64,000 nucleotides of DNA from Eutrigla gurnardus (GCA_963514095.1 OY741285.1:6224375-6288374); one strand, 5' to 3'; positions 12,730-26,900 are shown, counted from the first letter of the stretch. Made by a program: numbers and translations. The notes: generated by a model from the letters alone, not told the origin.

Positions 12730-13480
12730 GCTGGACTGTTTTCCTCTCAGGGGGACGCTAATTTAGGGGACTGAAAGTTTATCGCCAGGTGGTACAGTAA
12801 ACAGTACTGATAGTCTTAAGGACAAAGCAAGCAGAGAGCTTATGCTTTCCAGCACTTGTGTTTTTTTTGTTGTTTTTTGAGCAGGAGCTTTGTGGGCTGA
12901 ACACCCAGTTTCAGAGGCTTTGTGTAGAAGAAGCTACTCCCACACTGTGCGTTATCTCAACTGTGTCTCAGGAGAACCAGGACGTCGGGGAGGACGGATT
13001 TGTGTGGAGATGAAAGAACTGATGAATATAAAAATGATATATTAATGTTGGCTCAGAGACTGGGGTCTTACGTTTGTCTGTAACCCTGATTACCTTCATT
13101 GTACTACGTTTGGAGAGAATTCACAGCAGGTTTGTATAAATTCTCTGCACTAGAAAGAGTGTCCGTTCCTATGACGTTCTTCAATAGTACTTGAGTACAT
13201 GATGGACAGAAATGAAGACTACTTCGAGAGCTACTTTTTTTTAGTAAAGTCCCTTTCACTCTTACCGAGTAACGGCCTGTAAAGTATATTAAAGAGCTTA
13301 ACCTTTTACACAGTAACATCAGATCAGGCTTTCTCTCCGAGATCTCCCGTTTTGTGTGAGAAACTTTTCTTTTGATGCTAATAGCATTAATATCCTTTCT
13401 TTTTACGATTTGTAACTACAAAGTTATGTAAAACATGAGCATATTTCTATACAAATAAACACAGTTTTAAATGTGTCATT
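12730..13480 (+). other. fam53b: FAM53B 3' untranslated region
   Basis: Non-coding sequence from the stop codon to about 20 bases past the AATAAA at 13454-13459. The cleavage point is estimated and other sites are possible. Confidence 0.7.
13454..13459 (+). terminator. fam53b: Poly(A) signal, FAM53B
   Basis: Canonical AATAAA about 725 bases after the stop codon, followed by a T/GT-rich stretch (GTGTCATTTGT) of the kind that binds cleavage factors. Confidence 0.75.
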
Positions 13481-14234
13481 TGTAATGGCGTTATTTCAGC
13501 GTCTTTATTCACCAAATCCGGCGTTTTCAAGACGGAATGTGAAGTGAATGTCCAAAGAAAAGAAGCGAGCGGGCTTGAATAGATGCAAATTTGGAAATTC
13601 CAAACAATACTAAGGCTTTGCATTTGACATACAGGGTAGGGATGGAATTCCTGCATTAACCAGTGATTAAATTTGATACTGTAACTAATTTTTTTTGGAG
13701 AAATTTCTACTTTGACTTCAGTTTTATGTTACTTTAAAAGCATCTCAGACACAAATATTGTTTCACTCTCAAATCTGTGCTGTATACTATAATGAACTGC
13801 TAAACACGTGCTCACATGTTAAAGCATCTGCAGGACTTAAAAAAAAAAGTCTGAAAGACCATTCCACTACTGCTATTAGCCAAGCACATGCATTAACAGC
13901 AAGGTCATTGTTGGAGTCGTCTTTAATACAACAATGCAGACTGACCCAATTAAGTAGCAGTAAAGGACAATCACAAGCGTAGTAGTGTTACTACTGATGG
14001 GCCTGTGTTTGTGTGCTGAAGCGGGGGAGGACGCCAGGCAGGGGTGGGAAGTCCGGTCCCCGTTTCTTTTTGCTTTCTTTTTTTTTTTTTTGATGGCGGG
14101 TGGAGTGGTGGAGCTGAGCGGCAGTTCACCCCAGAGACCTCCCTCCCTCCCCGCACTGGGAAAACAAAAGGGGCTTTTTCCTCCGAGGAGCACAGTGACG
14201 TGGGAGGTGGCTGTGAATGTGGGCCATGTGTCAG

Positions 14235-14236
<2 letters not shown>

Positions 14237-14266
<30 letters not shown>
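14237..14266 (+). repeat. (CTG)n trinucleotide run
   Basis: About nine to ten uninterrupted CTG units in intergenic DNA. It creates artificial poly-Leu, poly-Ala and poly-Ser frames on both strands. Confidence 0.95.
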
Positions 14267-14267
<1 letters not shown>

Positions 14268-15751
14268 GTTTGTCTGCCTCCCCTCCCCGAATCTGGTGCA
14301 AACCTCCACAACTACACTGTCGTTTGCTTTGTGGATTCACCCCTCCGGAGCCATTGCGTACGACTTCTGCATGTGGCGACGTCTTTCTTTTGAAAGCGTA
14401 AGGTGCCACCGAGGGAAGAAAAAGTAACCTCGTTAGACTATATTGTTATTGCTTGACATGCTTTACTCTTTAACTGGGATTAAACTCACCTACGGGACAT
14501 ATGCACGTTCTCATGATGGACTGGATCATTTAGCTTTTTGCACGAGAACCTGCCTAGTGAGGTCATATTTACACGGTCGGTATGGAACATGCTAGCCGCT
14601 GCCCCGTTCGTGCAATGAGTGGAGAAGGAAACGGGTAAACAGCACCCTTGTAAACGTGCCGTGGGGCAGACGGACGCACCGAGGGGCCCCGGCCTTTAAT
14701 CAGCGGAGTGACAGAAGTGAAAGGAGGCTGTGTTCTGAGATAGAGGAGTGCACTACACTTGTCCAGACACAACCCCCACCAGCACCGACGCAACAGGTCG
14801 GTGGTCACTCTTGGAACCGTCTTATCCGATTCACATCACACACAAAAAATGTCCCACAGTGCAACACAGGGGAGGTTTATGTCCGACCTTTCAGGTGCAT
14901 AAAACATCTGTCTGCTTTTCTTTAATGACAAGTTTACTGGAATGTGTTTTTTTTTTTCCTCCACGTCAACAACTTAAAAGTTTCCGGTTTTCTCACGTTC
15001 AGCAAATTGAATTTTTTCCCCCAGTATTGGAACATTTCTAATAAACAAAAAGAAACCGTATGTTGACATGAGACTGAGCGCTGGCTCTAGGTTCTTGGTC
15101 GGGTGCCTTCCCTTTGCTTGGCAGCTCAAATGTGGTCGGGGTGAAAGACATTTAAGCAGCAGCACCTGGCCACAAAACATTTCCAGTTGCAGCGCGAGTG
15201 TCGTCTCAGGCTTTTATAACGGGAGCTGAATACTGGGAACTTGACCTTAAGCTCACTACATTTTTTTTCTGCATGTATGCACTGAAACAATACACTCTTG
15301 TGTCTGGAGGTAGTTATTGTGTTTAATCTCACACACGCTTTAACGCACGAACAAACCACAACATGTGTCGGAGGTGCAAAAAAATCACTTTTTAACCGTT
15401 CAGTCAGTGTTATGTCTGCACAGCAGCAGTCAGGAGGTGTCTCAAGGTCATACAAGTCTTCACAAGTGAAATAGTTCTCACTTCAGCAGGAGGAATGGAG
15501 GATCACAACTGTTTAGTGCTGAATGCTTTGGCTTTTTACAAACGGTGACTGGAGTCTGACATTAAACTGGAGGTCAGCTGTAAAGCCTTCAAGACCTTTT
15601 GTGGACGACGACAGCTAGTTTACACTGCGCTGTGACATACGACCACCCTTTCTCCTGGATTATACATACGCACGCGCTCGGGTATGACATCACAGGGGTC
15701 GTGCTTAGCGTCGGGAGAGCGGGGCCTCTGATGCAGTGAAGCAGGGGTCAC

Positions 15752-15764
15752 GGGGGGGGGGGGG
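15752..15764. repeat. G homopolymer
   Basis: A run of about 13 G. A second run of about 14 G lies at 15972-15985. Both are prone to sequencing length error. Confidence 0.9.
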
Positions 15765-16342
15765 ACCACATCGGGAGTACAGACCGCTTTGTGTATGAAC
15801 TGAGACTCTTCCCCAGATCGCCTGTGAAGACTCGGGGAGGAAGGGAGGGGGAAAAAAAAACAGGCCTCCGCTCCAAACCCGATGACATTCTGAGGTTTCA
15901 GAGCCCTCTCACGCCACCAAGTGCTGTTGGCACGGCTGCCCACAAGGGAAGGCGAGTGATGAGATGTGTGTGGGGGGGGGGGGGGCCATGTGGCTTGGCG
16001 AGTCAGAGCGACAGGCCTACGCATGGAACCGTGACCCACACACAGAAAGGGAGGGGAGGCAAATAAGTGACTGCTGTCAAAACAAGCGCATGTTTCCAGA
16101 GATATCCGTGCATTTTAGGGGGCTTTGCAGGTGTGTGCGGCGTTGTCTGGTCAGCTGACCTCGCCGCTTCCTGTCAAACAGGAAGCGCCAAATGAATGGA
16201 GATGAAAAGTTCAGGGTAACGCACAGCTGGCAGTCGTTAAGGTGGGTAAACGCAGGTGCGCCACAAGAGCGGCAGTGTGCGCGGCGCGTAAGAGGAGCCG
16301 AACCCAAACAGATGACATAAAGATGTATATGAATGTTGGCTC

Positions 16343-16418
16343 AGACACACACACACGCACACGCACACGCACACGCACACGCACACACACACGCGCACGC
16401 GCACGCACGCACGCACAC
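16343..16418. repeat. Compound (CA)n/(CG) microsatellite
   Basis: Alternating purine-pyrimidine tract of mixed CACACG, CGCACG and CACGCA units over about 75 bases. Such tracts can adopt Z-DNA. Confidence 0.95.
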
Positions 16419-18053
16419 CTTCAAAGATCTCCAGGCGCCTCATTTCTTAAAGTGTCTGGACTTTATTTTAGATTTCTTTCACAATTCTTCCCCAAAAATA
16501 TAGGATAATATTTATGAAATTTGTTTTTTTTATTAAATAGAGTCAATGGAAGCCAATTATCTCATCGGATTTGGTTCCAAACTTTGTGCAAACGAGGCCC
16601 CGAAGGTGAAGGTGAACGCTGGATGCCGGAGATCGGGAATGACACATTAAACAAGCGAGCCACTCTCGTCCTCGCGTTCGTCTCTGCCTGACAGACATGC
16701 TGAGGGGCTTCACATCCCCCATGTGTCAGTTACATAAAATGAGATCATGCACTAAATGACCTGGGGTTACTCTGGGATACTCTCACACATTTAGCATTCA
16801 TAGTCACTCATTAGCCTGAATCCGATATTTTACGATAAACATCGAGCTGAAGTTTGCCGTGAATCCAGTAGATTTGCATTAAAATATGTTTGTTTTTTGT
16901 CGTCCTTAGTTTTGCATATTAGAACGCTAAGATTTGCTAAATAGTACAAAACTGAGGCTGATGGGACATTGGTTCTGCAGCTAAAACAATTAAATCAGTG
17001 AGTAAAAGTTCTGCAAATTTTCTGACTGAAGCAAATAAGCGCCTATAATCGCTTCAGGACTGACCTTGTTTACTTGCGAGTAAGTACGCTTAATGCATGT
17101 CAACAGTGAGGTTAACTGCGGCCGTGTAGTAAGTGAGAAAACAACACTGATGGGAAAAAAAAGAAAAAAAGATGACAAACCATCATGTGCCAATAACTGG
17201 AAAAACACAACAACAGCAGCTTCAGTCAGTCAAGGCTCTGACAGCACATTCTGTCTGTCGATACTGTCCCGTGGCGGTGAGGTCAAACATGCCCAGACAC
17301 GTCTCCCGAAATCAGGTCATCTCTATGAAAAGGTAATCTTGCTTCACAGTCTGTGGTCACAGCTGGGGGAATCAATGCAGCTGCACTCCAGAGGTAAACT
17401 GCTGCTAATTTGTAAACTTGCGCCGAGCGGGGTGGATGACCTCGGGCAGAACCGGTGCGGTTGTCAACCAACTGGTGGCGGCGAAACCTGCCAAGAGGTG
17501 GAGCTGGAAAACCGTGGCCTGCATTCTTCGGAATTACTGCACTTCCATGAACTGGCACTCGGTTAAAGCCAATTCATTCGAGAGCAGTCAAATATATGTT
17601 TAATAGCTCCAAGCAAGGCCAATAGGCGGTAACATAATGGACAAAAACACTAAGTCAAACAATGTGTCAGCTGTTCGGAAAACCGGGGTACCAGCTGCTA
17701 GTACTTTGCCGCGTACATTAATATTTGGTACACCCAGCTCAGGCACAGTTTCATAACACTTCGTAGCATTTCATTACCTTTAATTGCCCAATAACATTCA
17801 AGCTTGTGTCAGCGAATGGTGAAGTGAACCAGAAAGGCCTCAATGAATCACTTGGCAATGGGCTTTTGTTCTTGTTGAATCTATTTGGTGCATAGAAACC
17901 TCGGGGGCAGCGATGGAGGATCGTTTGTTTTACGCCCCACTTCCAGAGGCTTCAACGATCCAGCTGGCACACAAAAAAGCCAAATAACCCAACTTTTTCT
18001 CTTTTTTTTCACCCCTCCCCTCCTCGTCATTTTATCTAACCTCACTGTAGACG

Positions 18054-18345
18054 AGAGATGCACCGATACCGAAACCAGAAACTAGATATCTGACACAAAT
18101 AGCTCATCGGGTATCCATGACAACATGCAGTTCTGGTGTTGGATGCCGTTATTTTACTAAACAGCATGTTTTATGTGTTTATTTGTTACATTTTGATTTA
18201 AAGCCTCCAACATAAAAGACTAATCCCAGTCACTTCCACATAGTGAGGCATACAGCTTACTATTTAAACACTGGTATCAGATCGGCTGATACCCAAAGCC
18301 CAGGTATCGGTATCGGGTCTGAAAAAGCTGGATCGGTGCTAGATA
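18054..18345. repeat. hAT-like non-autonomous element with inverted ends
   Basis: The left end AGAGATGCACCGATACCGA and the right end GGTATCGG...GGATCGGTGCT are inverted matches (GCACCGAT / ATCGGTGC), with nested GGTATCGG repeats inside. This is a widespread fish hAT-type family as I remember it. No transposase frame is present. The target duplication was not resolved, so boundaries are approximate. Confidence 0.65.
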
Positions 18346-18774
18346 GATACTGGGTCTAATGAGCGGCAATTAACGATGTCACAATGACGGGGCAGAGGCG
18401 GCTTCCTGTCAACTTAATTAAGAAGAGCAGTTGTAAATTTGCGATGCTTTACTCCGATGATGGAGAGCTCATTTCATATTTGTTTACAGAGGAGGAGGGG
18501 GAAACATGAGCTCAAGCACCGGCGTAATTCATCACACTCGCCCGGTTTCTGCATTCATCATCTCCGAGACCAGCTGACTTCCCATTTCCAGGGATCTGTT
18601 TTTGCAAAAACAAAAGCCGCTCCGATATAAATTCCAGTTCAAACCAGAGTCAAGGCTACGTTTTCTTCCAGTGCCTGGAGACCTGCAGACCCGTTTCTCT
18701 TTTTTTCTTTTTAAAAACAAGTTCTGTGACTCAGACAAATTGGCAAATTCAGGGAGACAAATGTTTTCAACAGC

Positions 18775-19277
18775 TACAAAACAAAAATAGCTTTATTTCT
18801 ATAATTGCTGTGCATGTTTTGTGTAAAGGGAGTGAGCCACAGCAGCGTCACCATCATGCAATCGGCTCCTTACATCAACAGATGAAATGTGAAAACACAC
18901 TACAGCTGCATTTCCACAAAACGTCAACGTCCTTCCGTCAGTCGGCAGCAGATTACAGGCACATACGTGTCCACTTGAGGTATCTTATCTATTCCAATCA
19001 TGTACTAACAAACGCCACGGTGCAGCCCCGACATGTACAAGAAAAGCTTATCTCCTGTAGACTTGGGTAACAGTTCTGCATATTCTAAAGTTTGTTTAAC
19101 ACTACGTGGAGCGTCGGATGGCTGGGTGTTGCCCATAGTTGACAGTTACAAGATACACAGTATTAGGGAGGTATTTTTCGTCTTTGATATACTTGAAATA
19201 CACCCTTCCTACTGATAACGACACTTAAGAGCTATAATACTACCGGGCACTAGCCTGTATCGCCCCCAGCCTTGTAC
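18775..19277 (-). other. lhpp: LHPP 3' untranslated region
   Basis: Minus-strand sequence from the stop codon to about 20 bases beyond the first AATAAA (18797-18792). The cleavage point is estimated. Confidence 0.6.
18792..18797 (-). terminator. lhpp: Poly(A) signal, LHPP
   Basis: TTTATT on the plus strand, AATAAA on the minus strand, about 480 bases downstream of the LHPP stop codon. Confidence 0.6.
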
Positions 19278-19371
19278 TCAAAGCCTTTGATGGAGGATGG
19301 AGTCCACGGCCTGAGCCAGGTCGTCCACGGTGGCGTCGGCCGTCACGGTGGAGTGCTTCTCGTCGCTGGGC
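19278..19371 (-). CDS. lhpp: LHPP terminal coding exon 7
   Basis: A CTCCCTCAG acceptor precedes 19371. The first base completes Arg, followed by PSDEKHSTVTADATVDDLAQ and then AVDSILHQRL and TGA (19280-19278). Human LHPP ends similarly (PSDEHH...ADGYVDNLAEAVDLLLQ). The fit in phase and sequence shows that the gene spans the long intron. Confidence 0.93.
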
Positions 19372-22300
19372 CTGAGGGAGGAGAAGCAAAGAGCACACGC
19401 TTCAGGACACGAAGCACGGGGAAGCAACGACAACAACAAACAGCCTCCACACAAAAAAAGGACTAGCAGTTTGATGCTATCAGCCGCATCAACAACAGTG
19501 AACTGGAAAAGTCATCAAACATCTAGATGCTCGAGGGTGTTTTGGTAATAAACACCGTTTTGGCCCTCTCACTTACTATGCATTAAAAGTTCAGTTATTT
19601 TTTTGCTGTCTTGACATCGCCCCGCTTGAAAAGGTGTCCGTGCAGCCGCTTGCCAAAAGCCCCTGCCGGGAAGTGCATGTTTTTTGTCCATCACCAGCAC
19701 ACAGTGTTCCAGACGTTGCTAATATATCTACGGGCGAGTAAAACAGACCAACTGGGGACTTTAATGAGAACTGCCAATTCCAAAAATACCCCAGTTTCTT
19801 AAAATAAAACCAACAGAATAATTGGGGGCGAATTAGGCCAGTGGTTTCCGACCTGGGGATGGGACCCAAAAAGGATGCAGTCGTAACATACTGTTAATCT
19901 AAAAAGGTTGTAAGATTATCAAATGTTTATTTTATTGAATTTTTACTGATTCATTTCAAACTCTCTGGTTCCTTAAATAGGTACTAGTAAGAGGCCATGC
20001 CTGTATCCCCTCTGGCTGCTGCCATTGTTTGAATAAGAGTCCAGTGATGGATGCAGATATGGCTGTTTAATCAGCTGGTAGGGGGAAATGCGATCCATTT
20101 GGCGTAGCACCAGACCCAGGCCAGCATGCAGGACCCCCTTTTTTCCTCCCTATCACATCAAAAGGAGGACACGCCCCCTTCATTCATGTGCAGGGACGGC
20201 CCAGGACTCCTGCTCATTTATGAAGTGGTGCCTATAGATCCCCCCCCCCCCCCCTGCCCGGGCTGCCTTGACCGGGCTCTGTGTGCTGCCTCTGTTCCCC
20301 CCCAGTCACGGGTTGGAGCTCCAGATGGGGCGGCTTTGTCTGGCCCTGGGTGTGCGGCACACACCGCCATTAATCCTGCCCTCTGAGAGCTCGCCGAGGA
20401 CCATGGCAAATATGTGTGAGCCTCCCAAGTGTAGCGTCAGAAAGAAGAGTCTCGTGGGGGGGGATGGTTGTGAGGAGAGGTGGTGAATACTGAAGCCACG
20501 GTGAATACGGCGGAGCGGTGCCATGTGTTTACGCACGTCTGTCAGCCACCAGCGCTGGGGTTATGTGAGCCAGTCCACTAATGGTCCGGGTGTTATGTCT
20601 CCTGTGCTGGATTACTCCCACACACCCTTTTTTTTTTGCCCGAGGACTGATTGAGTTCACACACACTCACGTACAGGCACGAACGCACAAGTCAGTCACA
20701 TGGCTCTTAGGTTTCAAGCAGTGAAGCCAATGACATCGACCACACCGTCTCTCCAACCTGATGCTCCTTTAAAATCTCTCGTGGCCTCCGCCTCCTTTTA
20801 GATACGCATGCATGCGAGCGTGTATTCATTTTGCTGCTTTCCTCCCATCTCCATGAATAATGAAGGAGTAACCAGGTCAATGTGACCATGCAAAATTCAG
20901 CAACAACGCGGCTAGTGTTACAGATGAGGTAATGGGCGGCCCGCTTAAGTGTCCTTCAGGTTAATATCGATGCGCGTGTAAAGATGGCGGACGCTACGCA
21001 GGCCGTCACCTAGGGGTGAGGTCAGCTGTGAGGGAGGAGGTGGGAGGCGGCCAAGAATTCAGTTCAACGCAGCTGCCACCGCCGAGAAATATGGGGAAAA
21101 AACACACAAGAATGTTCATAAAAGCAAGGTCTGGGTTTCAGGCTGGTGGTTTGGATCACATTTTATAAACAAATTAATCGATTTGTTGAACAAATAAATG
21201 ACGGATTAAAAAAAAAAGTCCTAAACTTGGGAAGTAATGTGAATCATTATTCCATGAGCTTTTAAAAAACAGACATACTGTACTTGATCCTCTACAACAG
21301 CTATGACATGACAGTGATTTAAAAGCTTAAGGAATGGATGTTTATTGCCGCTTAGAGTGTCATATAGGTAGAAATATACAACATGGGGATCTGTTTTATA
21401 GGGCTGTGCCCCCGTGAAATGAAAGTGGATATGAGTGTACTGGGAGTGTGAAAGTCAGCTGTTTGTCAAACACAGAGATGAGGTACGATACCAAAATAAA
21501 AAAAGGAAATGGTGAGAGAAGGCAGCTTCTTCTTCATTACGTTGTCAAGGTAGCTGACCGTAGGGTGAAAGGCACGGCAACCTTCCCATCAGTTAATACT
21601 TAACACACCAGCACACACGTGCACACAGAAGGAAGCAAAACTGAGACACACACACACACAAGTTCGATTCACACATCTCTCACAACCTCCTCACCTTTGC
21701 TGAGTATGCCTTTTGCTTGACACAGTGCAGATAAAGTAGATAAGGCATACACGGGTAAAGACGAAAAGTTCAGACTGAGCCCGGAGTGAACGACAGCGAA
21801 GACAGTTGACAAATAGAGCCAATTTTTTTTTTTTTTTTAAGGGAAACCTGACAGGAAACAGTCTGATTCCCAGCAGCTGGATTTCAACACACAGAAATAA
21901 CAGTTTGGCTCCCGTTAGACTGATGTTCCCATTGGTTAGCGATGAAAAAGGTCAAACAATCAGTGCCATGAGGTTTTAAAGCAACAAGCAGAGGTGTCAG
22001 AAGTAAGAGTACACATGCTTGTGTTCATAAAGAGTCTGGGAAAAGTAGTACTAATTCAGTAGTACACAAGTACAGGCTCTGAAATACACAAAGTATAAAT
22101 TATCCCTCCGAACTAAGGATATTTCTACTGGCTGTTTTTTTTCTGGGAAGGCTAACTGAATCTCGTGTCATATTAAAAATAAAAAATAGAAAAATCTATA
22201 ATTCCACTCAAATGCATTTAAACTAAAGTAATGAGCTTGTTTTCAAAATGTAAGGAAGAGAAAGTACAGATATTTGTTTTTAAATGTAGGGAGTAAAAGT

Positions 22301-23929
22301 AAAAAGTTGTCTGAAAAATAAATACTCAAGTAAAGATACCTGAAAATGAGTACAGTAACAAAGTACTCTGTTACTTCCCACCTCTGGCAACGAACGACAC
22401 GTAGCAGGAGTTCAAGCAAGGCTAACCCACTCCAGGTGCATCGGTGAAAATAAAAGCAAAAGTGTGTAAGAAGGAAACTGAATGTCGAATGTCACTATCT
22501 AAAAACACAGACAAACGGCTACAACGCTGATAAAATGCAAGTTTCCATGATGTTATTTCCTCTGTATGAAATCCTCTGCTGCACATAAACACGAGCCGTA
22601 ACACCCAAAAGAACAACTCGGGGGCGTTTTGTAATGTCACCTGGCGTTACAAACACCGAGGAATCTCATTTATGAGAGCTACCACAATGCTGATAGGAAA
22701 AGAGTCGGCCTGCCAGCGAGAGACGGAAAAAAACACTCAAGCCAGGTCATTGTGTACAAGTGTGTTTTTCATACCACACTAGGGAAGGTACCATCAGCCA
22801 AAGCACTGCCTTTTCACTAAAGCAGATGATAGAGTCATGACCAGAAGGACCTCCCGATGCATGGCCTTTATGTTTCAGCCGAGCCTTGTGGGTGACATCA
22901 GATACGAACACAAGACCGACATCCCTCGCCTCGAGGAGTCTTGAGGGTGAGAATGTGATCGCAGCTTGTTGTAAATAAAATAAAAAAAGGTCACGGGAGA
23001 GATATTGATGGCGTATGAGAAGGAGTGAGAGAAAAATATGACATCTCCGGCCAGTTGAGATGTTCCAGCCTGGTTTTATCATCATCATCATCATCATCAT
23101 CCAGCTTTTCCTCTCTCCTTTCTCGATTACCTGATATTTACAGAACAGCAACAGGACACAAGATAAGTCCCTAGAAATAATACAGCTGCCACCTCTTATG
23201 AAGGAAAGAAGAAAACTGCTCAACTGAACGTGGGGGGAAACCACCATGATACGTGCATGTTATGGCAACAGGCGTGACAGATGCTAAGCTGGAGCCTTTA
23301 CATCCCCTGCTGAGTTTGCCACCATGCAGCAGCCGTTATCGCTTTACTGTACCGAAGGCTGTATAATGTTGAGTCATGATCAGCAAACAGCTGCGGTATG
23401 GTTTTCACACTTTACACAGATCAACGGTTCTTTCCGATCGAGCGGGGCGGAGGGGTTTCCCTGCTTGCGGCATTGAGACCCACTTGACCTTTTCTTTCTC
23501 CATCCTGTGGTTTTCTGTCATCCTCCGATGGCCGCTGGTGTTGTTTGTGTGTGTGTGTGTGTGTATACACTTGCACATCTAGCTTTGCGAGGACCAATTT
23601 GAGTTTTTGCAAGCATTTGGAACGTGGGGTTATTTTGACCAGTCGGGTCAAAAGAGGAGGGTTCAGACTTGGTTAGGGCCCACTCTCTAAAAATGGAGAT
23701 TTTCATTGTCTTTTTATTTATTTATTGTAAAAGTATAAATACTGTGAAACAAGATACTGTGCCTTTCAATGAGCTGTCAGGATTTCCGTACAGCTATATA
23801 ATGTATAGACCGTTTCACAGTTTAAACCAGTTAATTTCCGGTTGCATGAATGACATCAGCTGAAAGGAGGCAAAACAGTTGTTGCCTAGCAACACAATTC
23901 CGTTGTAGCGCGCTAAAACGTAGCGTTTT

Positions 23930-23972
<43 letters not shown>

Positions 23973-26900
23973 GACAGACCTGTATGAGGAAATAATTTAA
24001 ATGTTTATTTATGATATAAATGAAAAGTATAAACCTGGAAATGAGAGCGAAAGTATCCTGAACGGTCAAAACAACCCACTGGAAACTTTCTGTCATTCCG
24101 AACAACAAGCACATCTGGGGCTAAACGTACAGGACGTGAACCACCACTCTTTCACTTTCTGTCTCTCGGAGACACAAAAAGCACTACGAAAGTGTTTTTG
24201 AAGGTAATTTATAGATCACAGTTTCAAATGGCTGCTGAGTGAGTATTAGTTTTTTATCTGAAGTATTTGCTCATACTTTGATTTGAAGGATCCTCTTGGT
24301 CGCCAATGATGTTCTCATGAATGGATCATTAACTGGACTGAACATTGATCGTGATCATGTTTTTGGCACGCTCAAATCAGGTGCTTCTCAAACCAACAGC
24401 CAGCCTACCAGAGGATGAGCGTTCGGGGAAATGTGAAATTGCAAAGAAAATTATTATTTTGGCCATAATTGTGCAGCCCCAAGTCTTAAACATTTATTTT
24501 TCTCCTAAAACGTATAGGAGTGTAGATATATATTTTCTATTTGATTGAGTTAATTACTTGAGCTTTACCCATACCCCTGGGAATATGCATTAGTACCCCC
24601 CCTGGAGTACAAGTACCCCTGGTTGGGGACTCCAGATATGTAACATCACCACAGTGCAAATCAAGTCTTATTTTTTCGTCTGAGTTCCATTATTATTGGT
24701 AGTAATTCAGGGCAAGCAAAGACAGATTTGAACCGTCTGCAACGTATTACCATGTGACCATAATCACTCGTCACTCGATGAGAAAAAATAAATGCAAATT
24801 TAGAGAGATGGGTTACACAACTCCATGTGATAACAGATATGTCAAAACAAGGAGGGAATGAATACCAGTGGCTGCATGGAAGGTATTAAAAAGGCATTAA
24901 ACAATCGGAAACACAGTGAAATTATTTTTAAATGGTTGCTTGTTGTGTAAAGGACACGGAGTTTGCAGGAAATATGCGAAGGCGTGCAAAAATCACTGGT
25001 GTGGTTCTTTGAAGAGTCACTTCACATTTTGTGGGGGGGGTTCTGCACTGAAGGTTGCAAGGTCTGATGCAACTTTGACCACATCCAGCATCGCATCTAG
25101 GTGTGGTCAGATGTGGTCTGTTCCTGAAACGACACAACTGTGATGTCTATCGCAGGGTGTGGCAAGAGCATGCACAAATAATCTTGCATGTAAAGCATGC
25201 AAGATTGTTTGCTTCTGGGTTGCATTGTGGGAAATACAGGCGGCAGAGACAAAGAAGAAAAAAAGACGATATCATCTGATTATGCAGCCTTATTTTGATC
25301 ATTTTCCCCCCACAATGTTATATTTTTTCCGTGACAGCCTCAAAAGAGAATAAAAAAGTGAATATTTCACTTTCAAAAAGTCATCGGCGAGTTTTAAACA
25401 GTTTCACCTGATTAGAAAATGTCTTGTTTCTTACAAAAGTAAACTTCCTTCGACATTTCACAGCTGTCCTCTCAGCGCTTCATGTGACCCAGATCTAACC
25501 ACACACTTCTTCCCCCCTCCTCGGCGTGTTATTATTAGCGGCGCTGCCGACGACTTGCTGAGCCTCCGTTTGTTGTGCGTGTTTGTATATAGCTCACTGT
25601 GTATGAGTGTTTTGCTAGCCGCGACAGGCTGCTGAGTCACCTGCTTCTGGTACACAACACACACATGTGCAGCCACACTCACACACAAGAACCATTATGA
25701 GGAGGGAAAAAAAGAAGAAAAGTGGGCAAGGGCCCAAGTCCCCCCAGCCAAGCAGCCTGTCTATTGGTAATTGCAAGAGGGATTGGATCCCCTTTGAAAC
25801 GACTAAGGGCTAGGGTTCATGTATTTAAAAGGCAGTGCTATGTTTCAGCCTGCCATCTGTGGGCTTTAGCTCTCCGATTCTCTCCCACTCTCACTCCTTT
25901 TCTGTCTTTCTCTCTCTCTCACGGGTGGAAAAGTACCATTGAGGGGCCGACGGGCTGAGGCCTGGCCGGCTCCTTTGTCTCGCCGTGGGAGTCTAGTCTC
26001 ACTGTGAAAAAAAAAAGAGGCTCCAGTTAATTATTAATATCTCATTGACTTATAACGCACGGCAGGCTTTAGAGGAGCCTGCAGGCAGGGGGAAGCTGTC
26101 ACCCAGGGGTGGTGAGGGATGGCAGGCCAGGCTGGGGGCACCCACCGGAGTCTCATCCAGCTCTTTTAACCTCTTTGTGCGGCCGCGTTCATCTCAAATC
26201 TGCACTGAATCTGTTCCGTTCCCACCTCACGTCTACCTGAGCCACACGGAACGTTCAGAACACAGCTGGAATGAAAGAGAACAAGATGTGCAGATTTAGC
26301 TGGGGACGCCTCACCCGTTCTGCTCTCACGTTGGCTTTGTTGTACTCGGCTCGGATTTATCTCTCGGTAACGTGTGATCATGATGACACGAGTACTCCGA
26401 AAAACCTAGATATTGAGTATTAAATACTAACTTTCTGTGGGCCTGAAGGGTGCCATAATAATAGCTATTTATCTTTATTATAACAGTTACTGTTTGAAAT
26501 TAACATTAAGGGCTAATGATGCTAAATTAAATGGTCAAACATGACATTCATGATATTTGTACTTTAGCTAAATATACAGTAGTTGTGTTTAGCCATATTT
26601 TGGCATAAATATACTTATAGTATATGCTTTTTTTAGTGTCTATGGCCATCTGTATGCCAGGTATATCGATATCAATCCAGCAGTCATATTGCCAAAATAT
26701 TGTGAAAAAAAAAAACTTCCTGTTATCACTATAAGCCGCTTATCTTTGCATGCAAATATATTCGCTAAAATTTGGTGCAAACGATAAAACATAACTGCTT
26801 CTAAACAAGCAGCCTAGCAACAAACCAAGTGGTAATACATTGCTGTATACAAAGCAGCACTTTGGCTAAATATAGTTGTTTTTAGCCATATTTGGCTGGA

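Larger units (their letters stand above)
13481..18774. other. FAM53B-LHPP intergenic region
   Basis: This separates the convergent 3' ends of FAM53B and LHPP. It holds a CTG run, G-homopolymers, a CA/CG microsatellite and an hAT-like remnant, each listed separately. Long open frames at 13.9-14.4 kb are low-complexity and lie across the CTG run and a T tract, so they are not called genes. Confidence 0.6.

Noticed and set aside
13876..14427. Overlapping open frames of 112-177 codons on both strands
   Set aside because: They are built from a CTG run and a T tract (poly-Ser, poly-Ala, poly-Leu, poly-Lys), so are low-complexity artefacts.
16343..16418. Apparent repeat array
   Set aside because: It is a CA/CG microsatellite, not a CRISPR array; there are no spaced identical repeats anywhere in the window.
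21661..21680. GTTCGATTC resembling a tRNA T-loop
   Set aside because: No matching acceptor, D-arm or anticodon stem could be formed around it.
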